This document shows, one piece after another, positions 32,444 to 45,956 of a DNA stretch of 64,000 nt. The notes below the pieces were generated by a model, which was given only the letters and a program-made list of their open reading frames with translations, ran no database searches and had not been told where the DNA came from. The position numbers and the translations under genes were made by a program. The DNA comes from Gigaspora rosea (Eukaryota > Glomeromycota > Glomeromycetes > Diversisporales > Gigasporaceae): assembly GCA_003550325.1 (NCBI GenBank), contig QKWP01002113.1, positions 1 through 64,000 of the forward strand, read 5' to 3'. Each line of letters begins with the position of its first letter. Position 1 is the first letter of the stretch.

Positions 32444-32793
32444 ATTAAAAATCGAAAAACCACTACTGTTTTTACTATCATTTGTTATACCATTGTTACA
32501 CTTATATGTATAATCTTGCCTTTAAGAATTTTAAAACTTATGAACAGATCACAGGCAATCACAAGCAGTCACAAGAAAGCACGTGCGTATCACATCTCTG
32601 CCACATATATCTACAATAAAATGCAAAATTGGCGGACGAACGTCACGTAATCTGCAATATAATCTACATTTAAAATGATCAGTGAATTACTGAGTTGAAA
32701 TTAGACCTAATATCATAACAGTTTATTGAACAAAAGCAAAATAGATTAGCATCACAAAAAAAAGGTTTTGATCTGGGTCGTTTGAATTTTTGG

Positions 32794-32802
32794 TATATAA
32801 AT
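32794..32802 (+). promoter_or_regulatory. TATA box of the P450 gene
   Basis: TATATAAAT about 50 bases before the ATG at 32848 supports that ATG as the start over upstream in-frame non-ATG codons. Confidence 0.35.
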
Positions 32803-32847
32803 AATAAGTATGCTCGATCTCTTAATATACAAATACATATTACCGAA

Positions 32848-34577
32848 ATGGCTATTCAGAAAATTATTGGATCTCTTAGCATCACAGATTGTCTCATCTT
32901 TTTTGTCCTAATCTTTATTACCTATATTTTTAACTTTTATCATAAATACTTAACTCGTCCTAATCCACTCCCTGGCCCATTGCCTTTACCGTTCATTGGA
33001 AACCTTCATAACATCGCCTATGATTTAAAATTGTTCTATGATAATTGTAGATCTAATTATGGTGATATTTGTGAAATAATGTTTGATGGACGCAGATGTA
33101 TTATTCTCTCGCGACCAGAATATATTGAAAAATTTATGTCTCAAACATTTTTTGCAAAGTTACCATATTTTCAAGGTTTAGACGAAATTGGAATTTACGG
33201 ACATGCAATCGCTTTCAATGTAGATGAAAATAGCTGGAAGTATAATAAGCACTTCTTTACTCAGGCATTATTGCCACCTAGAGTTATAGATACCTTTGTA
33301 AAGTCTACAAATAAATTGTTTGAAGAATTGAGCGGATACTGGAAATCTCTTGGAAATCAAAATTCTTCAAATAATAATAACGATAATTGGATTTTAGAAA
33401 TTGATTTTTCTAGATGGTTTCATGCGTTTACAAATGATTTTATTTCAATGGTAGCTACTGGAGAACGTACATATTCAATTGCTTCCTACTATAATGTGCA
33501 AAGCAGCGTCAAGTCTGAACATCCTGATGCACTGGTTGAAGACGGAGATAAGTTCGTCAGAGCAATATTAAAATACGTTGAAAGTCTTAGATTCTTCATG
33601 TTTATTGGCTCATTCATGAGGCATTACGTTCCAATAATTAAAAATGTTGCAAATTCATACTTAAAAAATCGCGATGTTTTATATGAAAAATTCGACCACA
33701 TAATCAGAAAAAGAAGAAAGGAGATTGAAGAAATGCCAATGGTTACAGAAATGAAAGTTGATATACTGACTTCATTAATCATTGCAAACACTGAAAAAGA
33801 TACTGCTAATGTAAAAACATTAGGCGATGAGACGGTTAAACCTATGGTCGATGAAGAGATTAGATGTAATTTGATAGAAGCTATAGCTGCTGGAACAGAT
33901 ACTGTAAGTAATAATTGCATTGATATATATTTGTTATCACTTCCTGTTTATTATTTATTGTTATTTACTTATAATTTTCTTATGATTGTCTCATTTAGAC
34001 TGCCAACATAATATGCTATATAAACTATTGCCTTTGTAAGCATCCAAATGTAAAACAAAAAATGATTTCAGAAATTGACTCAGTCTTCTCAAAATCTCCT
34101 AATAAATGCTATCTTGAAAGTGATGATCTCTCAAAATTAAAATATTGTAAAGCAATAATCAAAGAAGCTTATCGTTTGTTTCCGGTTTTATCTTTTGTAT
34201 CTCGCTACATTAAGGAAGAGTATGAAGTTGCAGGATATAAATGGGCTGCTGGTACATTGTTTCACTTAAATATTACGGGGGTACATCGTCACCCTGATGT
34301 TTGGCCTAATCCTGAAATTTTCGATCCGGATAGGTTTTATAATAGTGATAAGGTTGATAAATCTGAAAATAAATACTCATTGATAATTTTTGGTGGTGGT
34401 TCACGACTATGCCCTGGAAGGAAGTTGGCAATGCGTGAAGTACTTTTATTGATGGCATTAGTTTATAGGTATTATAATGTTGAGTTAGTGAATGTTCATG
34501 AACCATTAAAAATTGTTTCCTCAACAACAAACAATCTACAAAATTTAAAAGTTAGAATTAGTCCTCGAATAATTTAG
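32848..34577 (+). CDS. Cytochrome P450 monooxygenase, two exons
   Basis: Exons 32848-33903 and 33999-34577 are joined across a 95-nt intron (donor GTAAGT, acceptor TTTAG), giving 544 residues. Order of parts: an N-terminal membrane anchor (about 12-33), the proline hinge LPGPLPLPFIGNL, the I-helix AGTDT at 348-352 split from the next residues by the intron, the ExxR motif EAYR at 408-411, PDRF, and the heme loop FGGGSRLCPG with the thiolate Cys at 490. All catalytic elements are intact. It should be an ER-anchored heme monooxygenase using a P450 reductase. The substrate cannot be told from sequence. An asparagine-rich loop lies at about 171-180. The start is set by the ATG just before the anchor and by the TATA box. 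Confidence 0.92.
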
Positions 34578-35858
34578 CTTTTAAAAGATTCTTAAATTAT
34601 ATAATGAATTTCATTGGCTAATTTTATATAATTAATTCCGATTTGTTAATTAAATATATTATCTTTTTTAATATTAAACGACAAATTTGTAAATGCATAT
34701 AAACTACTATATCTTTTTAAATATAAGGCAAATAAAATCTATTTTACAGTAATAACACTGGTCGGAAAGGTAAATTCGACCTGTTTTTTACATTTTTATA
34801 TAAACATTGAAATTTTATAAAATTTAACTAAGGGCTTTTTTTTTTGTATTTTTTGTTAAGCGTGCTAATTTTGATTTATTTCTATAAGAATCTTTTACAT
34901 TAAATTGTCATATGTTTTTGCAGCATGCTGATCAAAATCACTCCCACTATATTATTATTAGTAATAGTATTAAACACATTATATAAATATAATTTTTAAA
35001 TATAATTTTTAAATAATTATATAAGTTACAAACTGAAATATTGCTGCTAAAAAATAAAGTTAACCATCTTGATTATATTGACATGTGCCAATTCATTTGC
35101 ATTAGTATTATTAGGAGCATGATTCCAAATGTTAATCTTCATTTTTGTGAATGCTAAAAGGAATTCCCACTAATACTTACGGTTTAAAATTTATCTTGAA
35201 CCCATTATATAATTTAATATAAAATATATACTGTATTATAAATATTTTAATTGAAAAATTAATTACCTTTAGTTACTAATTCTATAAATTCTTTAATTTT
35301 ATTTGATGTTTCAAATATTTTCACGAGTTTTTAATGTTGGTATCGAATACATCAATATTTTTTACTTCATTAAAATTGTTTTATTTTGAATAATACTTAT
35401 ATAATATGAATATTATTTATATTAGTAAATAATATAAATTATTATTGTCCAGTGCAAAAAGATAGATACCTCAAAAATGTAACTAAAAAGTAACTATTAG
35501 AAAAAGTTTTTAAAATATTAATAATATAAGTTAAATAATTATAATTTAATTTATTTTTTTTATAAATTTTATTATTTTATAATTCTTTTATACAAAAATA
35601 GATGGGAGCTAATGTTTTAGTATAAGAGATTATAAAAATATTATTTTTAAAAGTAATTTGAATTTAATTAATATTTCCATCAATTTGTAAATTTAGAGGT
35701 TGCAATTAAGTAAATACTTAGCTAAAGATAGAATAAAATTATATTTAAAATTTTATAAAAAAATAATCATTAGATAAAAAGTTATTAAATTTTAAATTCT
35801 AAAAATTTTTATAAAAAATATATAATTTACTATATAATTTAGGATTTTGATAAATTTG
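34578..35858. other. Very A+T-rich spacer
   Basis: No gene or clear element; long runs of AATTTATATAA. Confidence 0.6.
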
Positions 35859-36132
35859 GCAGGTTGCGATATCGCAGGTTAATATTAATTAAAATGATTA
35901 TTAGTTAGGGTTAGAGTCCGGACTAGTATTAATATTAGGTTAGAGGGTGCATATATATGCAAAATTAAGTGCTAAATACTTTTAATTAGAAGCACAAGAC
36001 TAGTTTACTTAATGAAATTTCAAGTTATTTGATTTTTTTTGTAATTTTTCCTAATTTTTCATTCAGTTTGTTACACAAGATCCTATGATCTAATTGGCCA
36101 ATCATATTAACCTGCGATATAGCAACCTGCGA
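35859..36132. mobile_element. TIR element, GCAGGTTGCGATATCGCAGG ends
   Basis: The left arm GCAGGTTGCGATATCGCAGG...TTAATAT (from 35859) is inverted at 36104-36130 with one mismatch over 27 bases. Each arm contains the word CGCAGGTT twice. The interior has TTAGGGTTAGAG. No target duplication is certain. Confidence 0.7.
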
Positions 36133-37344
36133 TATTTAACAACCTCCTTAAATAATTTATATATAGTTTACTATAACTAAAATATAGTAAAACCTAAACC
36201 TAAAAATTAGTATTAATCAAAAATTTTTTTATATAAAAATAGATAAATAAATTAAGTTAAAATCTTCCCCTTAACCTAAAAAAAAAATTAAATTAAAACA
36301 CTTCAACCTATATTAATAAAAAATTTTTTTATTAATTTTAATTTGAGGTAACTATCTTTTTGCACCAGACTATAATACATTATAGTAAATTAATTAAATA
36401 ACCTACTGATTAAAATATATTTGATATATTTTATATATATTGAAATGCCTCTCACATAATAAAAAATTATGAAGATATTGACCAAGATCTTTATAAATAA
36501 AATTAATTATATTTATTTTTTTATCTATAAATATAGAAAAGCTTTTCTTGTGCACCTGCACTATAGTCACCACCCTTGAATTTTTTTAAAATTAGATTAA
36601 GTATTTAACAATATTCAATTTTGACATGCACATCTTTACTTTACATAACTGTGTTATATTATCCATTTGTTGCTAAAATAATTATATTACTCTATAATTT
36701 TTATATATATTATCTCATTTTTTATTTATTTTGCATAGATCGACAAAGCAATTTCCTTGCAAAACCAAAAAAAGAAGAATTCTTATTCACCATTTTTTAA
36801 TATATATTCTATTGCTATTGCAATTATTATATTATATTGCTTATACTACTGCTATTTTGCAGATTTTATAAAAGATTCTAATGCATTGCATTAGGATGAA
36901 TACAACCACATGTGTTTTATCCAAAAGAGAGGTAAAAGGCCTTCTTTAGTGCTTCAAAAGTGCTCTTCATAGATTTATTTAGTTACCTTTTTGAAATATT
37001 TAAAATATTTATTTTTTTTGCATCAAATTTTTACCGGGTTAATGAAATAATAATTTCAGATCATCAAAGACTATATATAACAAAAAAAATCATATCGAAA
37101 ATTTGACAATCACTTCCAAATCTATTTTAAACATATCATAGCTTATAAAATATTGTGCAGCAATCGAACTGACAAATCAGCAGAGATATGCCATAGTTAT
37201 TAATTCTAATAAATCATAATGATCTAATATTATGTAAAATTGGATTTGAATAATTTAATTACCTGCTTATTTTAGAAATCATGATGTAATTGTTAACAAT
37301 GTCTTTATAGTCAATCAAATATTGAATATAGCTGCTTGATATGT
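36133..37344. other. A+T-rich spacer
   Basis: No supported gene or structure. Confidence 0.6.
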
Positions 37345-37510
37345 AGTATTGAGGCAGCTTTTATCTCAAATTGATTTACCCAATTGAACATGTGACAAGC
37401 CCAGTACAGTTACATGTTTGATTAATCAATCAATTCACAATCAGTAATGTATATAGTAATTAAAGATAATCTAGTATCATTAGCAAGTATGTAATAATTG
37501 AGTATATAAG
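37340..37510. repeat. Diverged copy of the 58.16/58.60-kb tandem unit
   Basis: GTATTGAGGCAGCTTTTATC, followed by a CATGTGACA word, a GATTAATCAATCAATTC stretch and AGTATGTAATAATTGAGTA, matches the order of words in the units beginning near 58163 and 58597. The hairpin block of those units is missing here. Confidence 0.5.
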
Positions 37511-37919
37511 ATAATAGAATTATAGTATTTTAATAAGCATAAGAAGTTAACATAAGTTAATTTTTTCAAAATGATATGCTATTTTGGTTGGCCTGCTATT
37601 ATAAATTGTGACCTAATGCAACATTGCTTTTATTGACCACAGGCATAAATTATAACCTATTAAGAAAACAGGCACATATATATAGACAGCTTGTCACAAT
37701 GACAATAGTTTTTTTTTATAAAAAAAATAAAAAAAAACAATGCTCAGTTGCTCGATAGCATATGAACTAGGGATGTTATCCTGCTTGCCGAAACTCAGTT
37801 CAACCCTGCTTGGAACCGAACCCAATGGAACTCAAGTTTTTGCGGTCACATGATTTTTATTATTAAATCATGCTCCAAACGAATTTAATAGATCAGTTGA
37901 GCAATATTAATTTAGACTA

Positions 37920-38405
37920 TCATTATGACGAATAAATAATTACTATCTCTTTTTTAATTTAATATGCCGTGATACTATCTTATGATGAACAAAATCAATT
38001 GTCTTTGACTTTTTTTTTAATTTAATGTGGCGTGATATGACGAATAAAAAATTCTATTTTATAACGAACAAAAATCAATTTTCCTTTGACTTTTTTTTTT
38101 ATTTAATATGGCGTGAAATGACGAATAAAAAAATTACAAAAATCAATTTTCTTTGACTCTTTTTTTTTTTAATTTAATGTGGCGTGATATGACGAATATA
38201 AAATTCTATATTATAACGAACAAAATCAATTTTTCTTTGATCTTTTTTTTTAATATGGCATGAAATGATGAATAAAAATTACCATCTTATAACGAACAAA
38301 AATCAACTTTCTTTGACTTTTTTAATTTAATGTGGCATGATATGGCGAATAAAAATTACTTTCTTATAACGAACAAAAATCAATTTTCTTTGACTTCTTT
38401 TTTTA
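37920..38405. repeat. Tandem array inside the hAT element
   Basis: About seven copies of a 65-86-bp unit, 'TTTGACTTTTTTTTAATTTAATRTGGCGTGATATGACGAATAAAAATT...TTATAACGAACAAAAATCAA', differing mainly in homopolymer length. Confidence 0.8.
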
Positions 38406-38528
38406 ATTAAAAGTTAATTTAATATTATGACACTTAATCATTTTAATTTTTTTTTAATTAATAATAATATAAATATGCAATTTCTTTTTGCTTTTATATA
38501 TTTTTTTTTATTTGAATTTCACTATTCG

Positions 38529-38750
38529 ATGGACGAAGACAATACATTTGAAGAACTTATTGATTCAATTGAAACTACCTTTTCAGGTTCAATATCTCAA
38601 AATGCACTTGAACCTGGAACACTTATAATAACAAACCATCCTCCAAAGCGAGTAAAAAAGGACCCTTTCTGGAATGAACTTACTGAAGTCGGTAATAAAC
38701 GACATTACAACCTTTGCAATAAAGCATACCGAGCAAAGAAATGTTTTTGA
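38529..38750 (+). pseudogene. hAT transposase N-terminus with BED-like zinc finger
   Basis: From ATG at 38529 the frame encodes an acidic leader (DEDNTFEELIDSIE), a proline/basic stretch and DPFWNELTEVGNKRHYNLCNK. The aromatic-x-x-Phe/Leu start, the NLC and the closing Lys-Cys fit a degenerate BED finger, though only one Cys of the first pair is seen. The frame stops 74 residues in (110 from the upstream in-frame ATG at 38427). No RNase-H-like or C-terminal dimerisation domain follows within the element. The product could at most bind DNA; it lies inside a hAT with intact ends, which supports the transposase origin. Confidence 0.55.
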
Positions 38751-39462
38751 AAGCAAAAATACAATCAACCCAATACGTAACAGGTTGTCTGAAGAAAATG
38801 CCTCTGCAAGTCTCTGCTTAAAAACCTGCTATGAAGCGGGATATTATTGACTGAAATGAAGATTAATAAATTGGATAAAAAATAACAGCAAATAGATGCA
38901 ATAACATTATAATGCAAAGATTTATATATTTTAAATGTATTTGCTTTAATAAAAAGTAATAGCGATATGATCGCCAAAAGAAAAAAAAGCAGGTATAGCG
39001 ATAGCAGGTTTTATTAAACTGCTTATGCAAGCATAATTATTAATGCATTTATATAAACTGAGTTCAAAAAATCAGTTTTTATTTAAATGTGCTCCGAACA
39101 GAGTTCCAACTGGTTTTAAGCACAAGCTAACCGGTTGGAGCAGGATAACATCCCTAATATGAACAATACTCTTATATTTTTCATAATAATATACTCATAA
39201 ATAGAAGACAAAAAATATACATAACAATATAAATTTTCACAAATATATGATAATATGTGCTAAAATAAGATGCTATGAATAAAGTCATGAGGCATCCATT
39301 TGTCATAAAATCACAACTTACATCTATGAGCATTTCATGAGTATGAGGTATTGTGTAGTAAGATGTATAATGTATATTTTGGTAATTTTTTGAAAGTCGA
39401 TTGAATGATGTCAATAAGTAGTTTTTATAAGTATAATGTATTGTAGAATGGGTACTATTTAG

Positions 39463-39758
39463 TAGGTTCCACAATTTGATTTGATTTGATTTGATTTGAT
39501 CAAATATTTGAATTCAAATCAAATTCAAATACAGAATTTTCAAATCAAATCAAATTCAAATTAATAAATATTTGATTTGATTTGATCAAATATTTAAAAC
39601 ATTTGATAATTTATAAATAAAATTTTAAAAAATTTCAAATCAAATCAAATTCAAATACAAAATTTTTAATTCAAATCAAATTCAAATCAAGGCTTATTTG
39701 ATTTGATCAAATTCAAATATGCTTAATATTTGATTTGATTTGAGTTTGAGGAACTCTA
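39463..39758. mobile_element. hAT-like MITE built of TTTGA/TCAAA repeats
   Basis: The element starts TAGGTTCCACAA and ends GAGGAACTCTA and is flanked by an exact 8-bp CTATTTAG (39455-39462, 39759-39766). Its 296 bases are almost entirely TTTGATTTGATTTGATC and ATTCAAATCAAATTC, so the whole element can fold on itself. Confidence 0.75.
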
Positions 39759-39766
39759 CTATTTAG

Positions 39767-42280
39767 TAATGAAATTATGAGGTTATAGAAGATACTATTT
39801 AAAAGAAGAAAGTGGGCAATTTGTTTCCTCTCTTTTGTTTTTGCTACGAGCTTAACACAAGTCTAGCTTTTCAATAAATCCACTTACCTATTGCGAGAAG
39901 ATAGTTTGGGTGTTGGGTATTAAGGAATTGTAGATATAGTTGATAAACTGGTTAAACAACCCAAATATCACAGTTTGGTACTTTGATAGTCTGACTATTC
40001 AGCTCAGATATTGAAGAAAGCAAGGAACCATATGAGCAGTGAGAAAAAATTCCAAATAGTGTTTTCATTCTTGCATAAGTGATTGAGTGACAAAATTCTA
40101 TTGCCAAAAATAATCAGAAATCATTCATTTTTTGGTTAAAAGTTAACTTTTGAGATTAGAGCAAGGGTGAGCATTTAGACAAATTAATAAGATTATTAAA
40201 TATAGCAAAATTTTGCAAGAAATTATTTTTTGTTAAGATGCAGAAAGCAGTTTTATAAACCAAATTTTGTGTTATGGATAATTTTTGAAAAAGTTAGCTA
40301 TTTTATTTTGCATTCACATTACATCTAATTCTGTGCTGTAATTAGTTTAAAATCTTGTGTCAACAGAATTTTATATGATTGCTATGTATATATAATTCTG
40401 CAAATAATTTTAAACCAAATATAAAAAAAAATACACTTTATAAACTTCTATACATAATATACACAGCACAAGATAAACAAATAAACATTTTTACACATAT
40501 ACAAGTTTATTACAAAACCTAGTGATAAAGTTATTAAATATGCAAATCTAGTTATATTATAACTTTAATATTAATATATAAGAGCAACATTATATATAAA
40601 ATTGTCTAAAAAACAATTTTACTTAAAGTTATACTATAGATAAAATTTTATTAACCTTTAATTTTATGTTAGTATATTTTTGACTATAATAACTATCTTT
40701 TGCTTCTTAAGTAAACTTGTTTAGCAGATCAAATTATACTACAATAGTATTAGATTTGTAATTTTTAAACATTTTACTAGTACAAAAATTCAATTAATTA
40801 ATTTTTTCAATTTTTTAAAAAAAAATTTTATTGGTTAAAATTAGAGTGCACTAAGGATCTGAAATCTATGTACTCAAAAATCTGTGCCAGATTATATTGA
40901 TTATTGTGATATAGATTTTCTAGTCTACAAATTAACTTTCAAAGATCAAGTGTAACATAAATAATCAGAAAATTTTAAACCAAATATTCAGTTTGTTAAA
41001 AATTGCTTATTTTTTGAAATTTCTATAAGAACCACTTTTAGTGCACTAACAAAAAGTTTCATTGGGCAGTTTTACTATATAAACTTTCTATTTGATACAT
41101 AACTCTAGCTCTAACTCTAATTTAATTAAACTTTAAAGAATTTTGCTATCCCATAAACCTGGCACAGATTTCTTGTATATGAAATATACATAAATAGATT
41201 AGGCATTAGTTTGCTTATTTTGGGGTTATCTAAAGCCATGTACTCATGTAATCAATTATATAGATCAATAATTGCAATGTGATTATTGAAAATTTAAGAA
41301 ATTCAAATTATTTTATAACTTTTAGCAACAATATCTTAGCATTTACCCAAAAGAATTTGATGATTTTTTTTATTCTAATTCTATAGAAATGAAGAATTAA
41401 ATAAAAAAAAAACATTAAACTTTGTAGGTTAATTGTTAAGAAAACTTTGCTCTAAGTTTTTTAAATAATTTAATTGCCAATTCGGATATGATCAGCAATA
41501 TTTTTATATTTGAATTGTGGCAAAACAAATATATAAACGAAATAGTACAAAATCTAAAAAAGGCCTGTATATATAAAATTTTTATATGATTTAAAGAATT
41601 TTAAAGACGTTTTTACTCATATCTTCTTATCTACAGGTCCGATTTTAATAAAATTTTACTAGTAGATGTGCAAGAACCTGCTTTACAACTTTACTTATAT
41701 CAAAAATATTATTTATTTAGTACAAAAAAAACTTTTCATAAGGGTTATAATCAAATTTACTAATATATTGTTTATATATTTGTTTATTTCCAATTTCATA
41801 TATAGTAATAATATAGCTATAGTGCTGATCTTATCCAGATTGGTAATTAAACACCTATTAATAGCTATAGCAAAATTTTTTAAAACTTTGAACAAGATAT
41901 CTTGACCTGTAGTATAGATTCTTTTTTCTAGTACAACTCTGGCAGCCAAGTTGGCGAACCCCTTCTCTAAGAGTCTTTTTATCTAGTTTTCTAGCTCTGA
42001 AGTAGAACACTACTCCTATTGTGTATCTTCGTAATAATAAAAAAATATTTAATATAAAATCTGAGCAAAAATAATTTGTATGCATTATGCAAAAAGGTAT
42101 AATAATCTATATTCTTACTAGAAAATTTTAATCTTTATTGAATTTAGTAATCTTGTAATTTTTATAAATTCTGTTTGGAGAATATCTAAAGTGAATATAA
42201 TGTACAAATATTGTGGGGTGCTACTAGCATTCTTTTTAAAAATACAAAGTGCCATAATATATAAAACTTGATTTTTAAAA
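39767..42280. other. Very A+T-rich spacer
   Basis: No supported gene. TTATAAACCAAATTTTG / AAGAACCACTTTTAGTGCAC words near 40180-40270 and 41030-41090 suggest old MITE fragments. Overlapping frames on both strands at 41666-42085 have no domains. Confidence 0.5.
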
Positions 42281-42284
42281 TTCT

Positions 42285-43870
42285 ACTATTTAACTTACTA
42301 TTTTAGTAATGATAAAAGGTTAAATTATTTTGTATTAGAATTATGTAATTTCTATTATAATTACCATAAAAAATTCTATTAAAACCTACTTAAGGGTAGA
42401 GGATACAATTTTAAAATTATATATAAACTTAATGGTAACTTTTTTTTTATATTTAATTTTATAAAAAATTATATCAAATAAACTAAGTATAACTTTAAAA
42501 AAAGTTTGTAAAACAGGTTTTTCTGATTCTAATCATAGTAAAATTATTAAAATTGGTTAAAAATTCAGTAAAATATAAATTTTTAAAGATTGGATATTAA
42601 AATTTAGTAATAAAACCAACTTATAAATTTGCACAAATTGACCAATTAGAATTATTAATTTTGTGCAACCCAGAAAAATTTGAGCCAACCCAGAAAAACT
42701 TTGTGATATATACAACTATATTTTTTATAATATAATGATAGCTCAAAATTTTATCATAATAAATAAATTGGTTTATTTATATATTGTGAAATTTTAATAA
42801 AAATTAATTGTAATTTGAAAAAGTTTATTAGTAGCATATGTTAGTTTTATATGAAAATTTCAAAATACTATATAAAACTATATAAAAATAGTCTACGTAC
42901 CCTTTATTCTTAATGGATAATACATTTTAAAGTTGAGTTTGATCAAATTATAATTATTGTAGTATCTATCATGAATTACTGTTAAAAAATTAATATATAA
43001 AACTTGTACACTATTCTAATAATACTAATATAGGGCTAGTGTTAAATTAATTCATATTAGATTATTATAATTTTTATTATGTGCTACTGTTACAAACCTT
43101 GCTATTCTGGTGATACATAGAATGTAACTTACTAATACAAGTTATTAGTATTATCTATATTTTAGTTAATTTAAATAGGACCCTAAAATATATATAGATA
43201 GGTCAGATATGAGTTTGCTTATTTTTGAGGTTTTTTATACAAATCTTTTCTATTTATAGTAATTTTTTGCTTAGTTTTAAGGTTTTTCTGCAAATCTTTC
43301 CTTTTTAGAGGATGGCTAAAGTCATACCCATGTGATTTTTTGAAATTTTAGTTAAAATTCATATTAGAGACTGTTTAGCATTAGGGTCAGGGTTAGAGTT
43401 AGGGCCAATATAGGTAAAATTACCTTTCCAACATTTTTTATTAATGGCCCAAGATAGATTTAGAATACTGTTTTTATGTTCTTGCTTTTTTTGTTTTTTG
43501 ACTTCTTCAGGCTAATCCATGTAAACAAAATTTTGTGTCCCCATTTACACGAAAATATTACATGTATACTTGGCTTTAGATGACCCCTTCTTTTAATACT
43601 TTTATAATTAACCTGACCTATCTATGTATATTTCGAGTTATATCTAAATTCAAAGATACAAAGTGCTCATAATTTTTTTTAAATTCCACTATAGAACTTA
43701 CTATTCCAGTAACTATAATTCCTTTTAAAATTACTATAAAAAATTTTGTTACAAACCTACTTGATAGATAATACATTTTAAAATTGAGCTTGATCAAATT
43801 AATGTAGTATTTATCATGAATTACTATAAAAAATTCTTATACAAAACTTCTTATAAAGTAAATATTAAGA
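42285..43870. repeat. Dispersed copies of the TAAAAAATTCTGTTACA repeat
   Basis: Diverged units recur near 42280, 42365, 42970, 43085, 43690, 43735 and 43830, alternating with unrelated A+T-rich sequence. TTAGGGTCAGGGTTAGAG occurs at about 43380. No gene is visible. Confidence 0.5.
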
Positions 43871-45457
43871 ATAGTAAGAATAGTAAAAGCTAAAGCAAAG
43901 TTGTATATATAATATAAATTTAGCAAAAAGATTTTTGTGCAAGTTAAAAAAATGAAATTAATTGTTAAAATATTAAATGATTTAATAAATTTTTTATTGA
44001 CAATACTCAATGAATTTGCTAATTCTATAGCTATTTTTACTTATCTTTTAGACTTACAATTATAATATTTAATTAACTTTGTGAAAGATATGTTACTATA
44101 GTTTTTTATAGTATTTCTGAATTAATAAAAATTATTTGATATTTTGCTATCACAAATTGAAGAAGATTAGAATTATTCTTCATATTTATTAAGTGTAATT
44201 TAAAAATAATTATAAATAACTATATATAGCATCTTAAAATATAAAGATTTTTTAATGTGCAAGGTTTAGTAATAAAAAAAATTAAAAACATTTAGTTGCA
44301 AAAAATTGGTCCATAGTTTTGGGTTGAATTATATTAGTTGTAAGCCAAAATCAGCTTATTGTTAGCTGAATTAAATAATTATAAAGTTTTAAGCAGTTTA
44401 ATATTTAAAAAGAATTTTGCATATATATTGCAAAGAATTTGTTTGAGTCTTTTGTTAATTTGTTTACTGTAGAATATTTTCCTTGTTTATATTGTTATAA
44501 TAGTATTATTTTTTCTATTATTAGATATAGTAATTAGAATCAGCATATTCCAAGTAGAATAAAAATGTGCTATAGCAATTTGAAGTAATTTCTAGTTTTT
44601 GCACCTGGCAATCTTCTATTAGTGTTTGGTTTATTCACTTTTTTACCAAACAATATATATAATCCAGTTTTGCATTAGGTGGACTGCATATAATAGGGCC
44701 ACAGTCCAGTTTTCATATCTGCATTTCTCTGTTATTGTTTGTTTATTCCCTTTTCACCAAACAATATAATTAGTCCAGTATGGCACTATTGTCATTATGA
44801 TGCTAACACAAGAAAAGGTAAAATTGGAGGTCATTGATTTTTTTTCAAATGATCTAGATCATTTTTCAGACTAAAACTTATAATAGAATTGGGGTCATTT
44901 GAGGTCATTTGAGGTTATTTGAAGATCTTTTAAAGGTTATTTACCATCTCTAACTTGCTAGTTCTTGCACAAAGTACACCTCCAGGTGCAAGCTGTCACT
45001 TCTGGCTTTTGTCCCTGAAGGTAGTGAAAGAATAGTGAGTAAGTAGTGATTCAATAGAGTTAGTCTAAATTTCATATATTTATTAAGTAAGAAAAAGTAT
45101 ATAAGACCCTTTTTTATTTCAATCAAAAAATAACTCTTGAGTAGGTTCTGAAGACCTTTGAAATAAGAGTAGAAGTGTTAACTCCAAAAAGTTTTTCTTA
45201 AACATTTGTTGCAGTAAAATCACTTATTAAATTTACCTTGTACCCAAAAAGAATATTCGTCTTTGTAATTCATTATTTGAACTCAGTTTTATTAATAACT
45301 CAGTTAGAGAAAGAAAGATCGAATTAATCACCTTTATATAAAATTATAAACCAATTAAACCTTTGATTACCTAATTTATCAAACAATTAATCTCAATTAA
45401 TATCCAATTTAACCGTGATCATGTGATAATTATTTACAAGGCCCAGATATTAGACGC
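43871..45457. other. Spacer with a small direct duplication and a hAT-like right end
   Basis: A block GTTTGGTTTATTCACTTTTT ... CCAAACAATATA...TCCAGT is duplicated at about 44613 and 44735. GGTCATTTGAGG words followed by TTATTTACCATCTCTA (ending about 44951) look like one end of the ATGACC hAT family. No gene. Confidence 0.5.
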
Positions 45458-45465
45458 ATATGTAC

Positions 45466-45956
45466 CAGGAATAGTAAATGACCCAAAATGACCCAAATGA
45501 CCCAAATGACTAGTGACTGGTCATTGGGTCATTTCATATTCAAATGGCCCATAGAAGGTCATTTAACATTTGTTAACTGATAATCTAATGCCCTTTAGCC
45601 AATCCAAATTGATTATTAGACAAAAAGTAGCTTTTATAATAATCGTAGAAGTCAAAACTTTACTATGTTAATTGGTATTTATGTCTTAAATAAAGAAGTT
45701 CTGAAGAATAATATATAAAAATTTCAAGATACAGTATATACAATTTGTTCTTCTGAACAAGTTTACTTAAGAAATAAGAGATAAAAACATTAATTAACTT
45801 AGTAAATTTTGAGCTTTTAATATTAGCTATCTGACCAATAAAATTGTTTCATATGAAATGACCCAGATGACCAATGACCAAATGACCTAGGTCATAAAAC
45901 CAAATGACTAGGTCAATTAAATTTTGAGCAAATGACCAGGTCATTTACCATCCTTG
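45466..45956. mobile_element. hAT-like element, second copy of the ATGACC family
   Basis: The left end CAGGAATAGTAAATGACC and right end GGTCATTTACCATCCTTG are flanked by ATATGTAC (45458-45465) and ATATGTTC (45957-45964), seven of eight matching. AAATGACC recurs near both ends as in 17478-18316. It is noncoding and 491 bases long. Confidence 0.8.

Larger units (their letters stand above)
37768..39156. mobile_element. hAT element with exact 8-bp duplication, encodes only a BED-like N-terminus
   Basis: Ends TAGGGATGTTATCCTGCT and AGCAGGATAACATCCCTA are perfect inverted repeats. ATATGAAC lies on both sides (37760-37767 and 39157-39164). The element is 1389 bases and holds a tandem array (37920-38400) and a short ORF with a BED-finger-like segment (38529-38750). 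The catalytic hAT domain is absent, so this is an internally deleted derivative. Confidence 0.9.

Noticed and set aside
32782-32847. N-terminal extension of the P450 from an upstream in-frame codon
   Set aside because: It would start at a non-ATG codon and overlap the TATA box; the ATG at 32848 directly precedes the membrane anchor.
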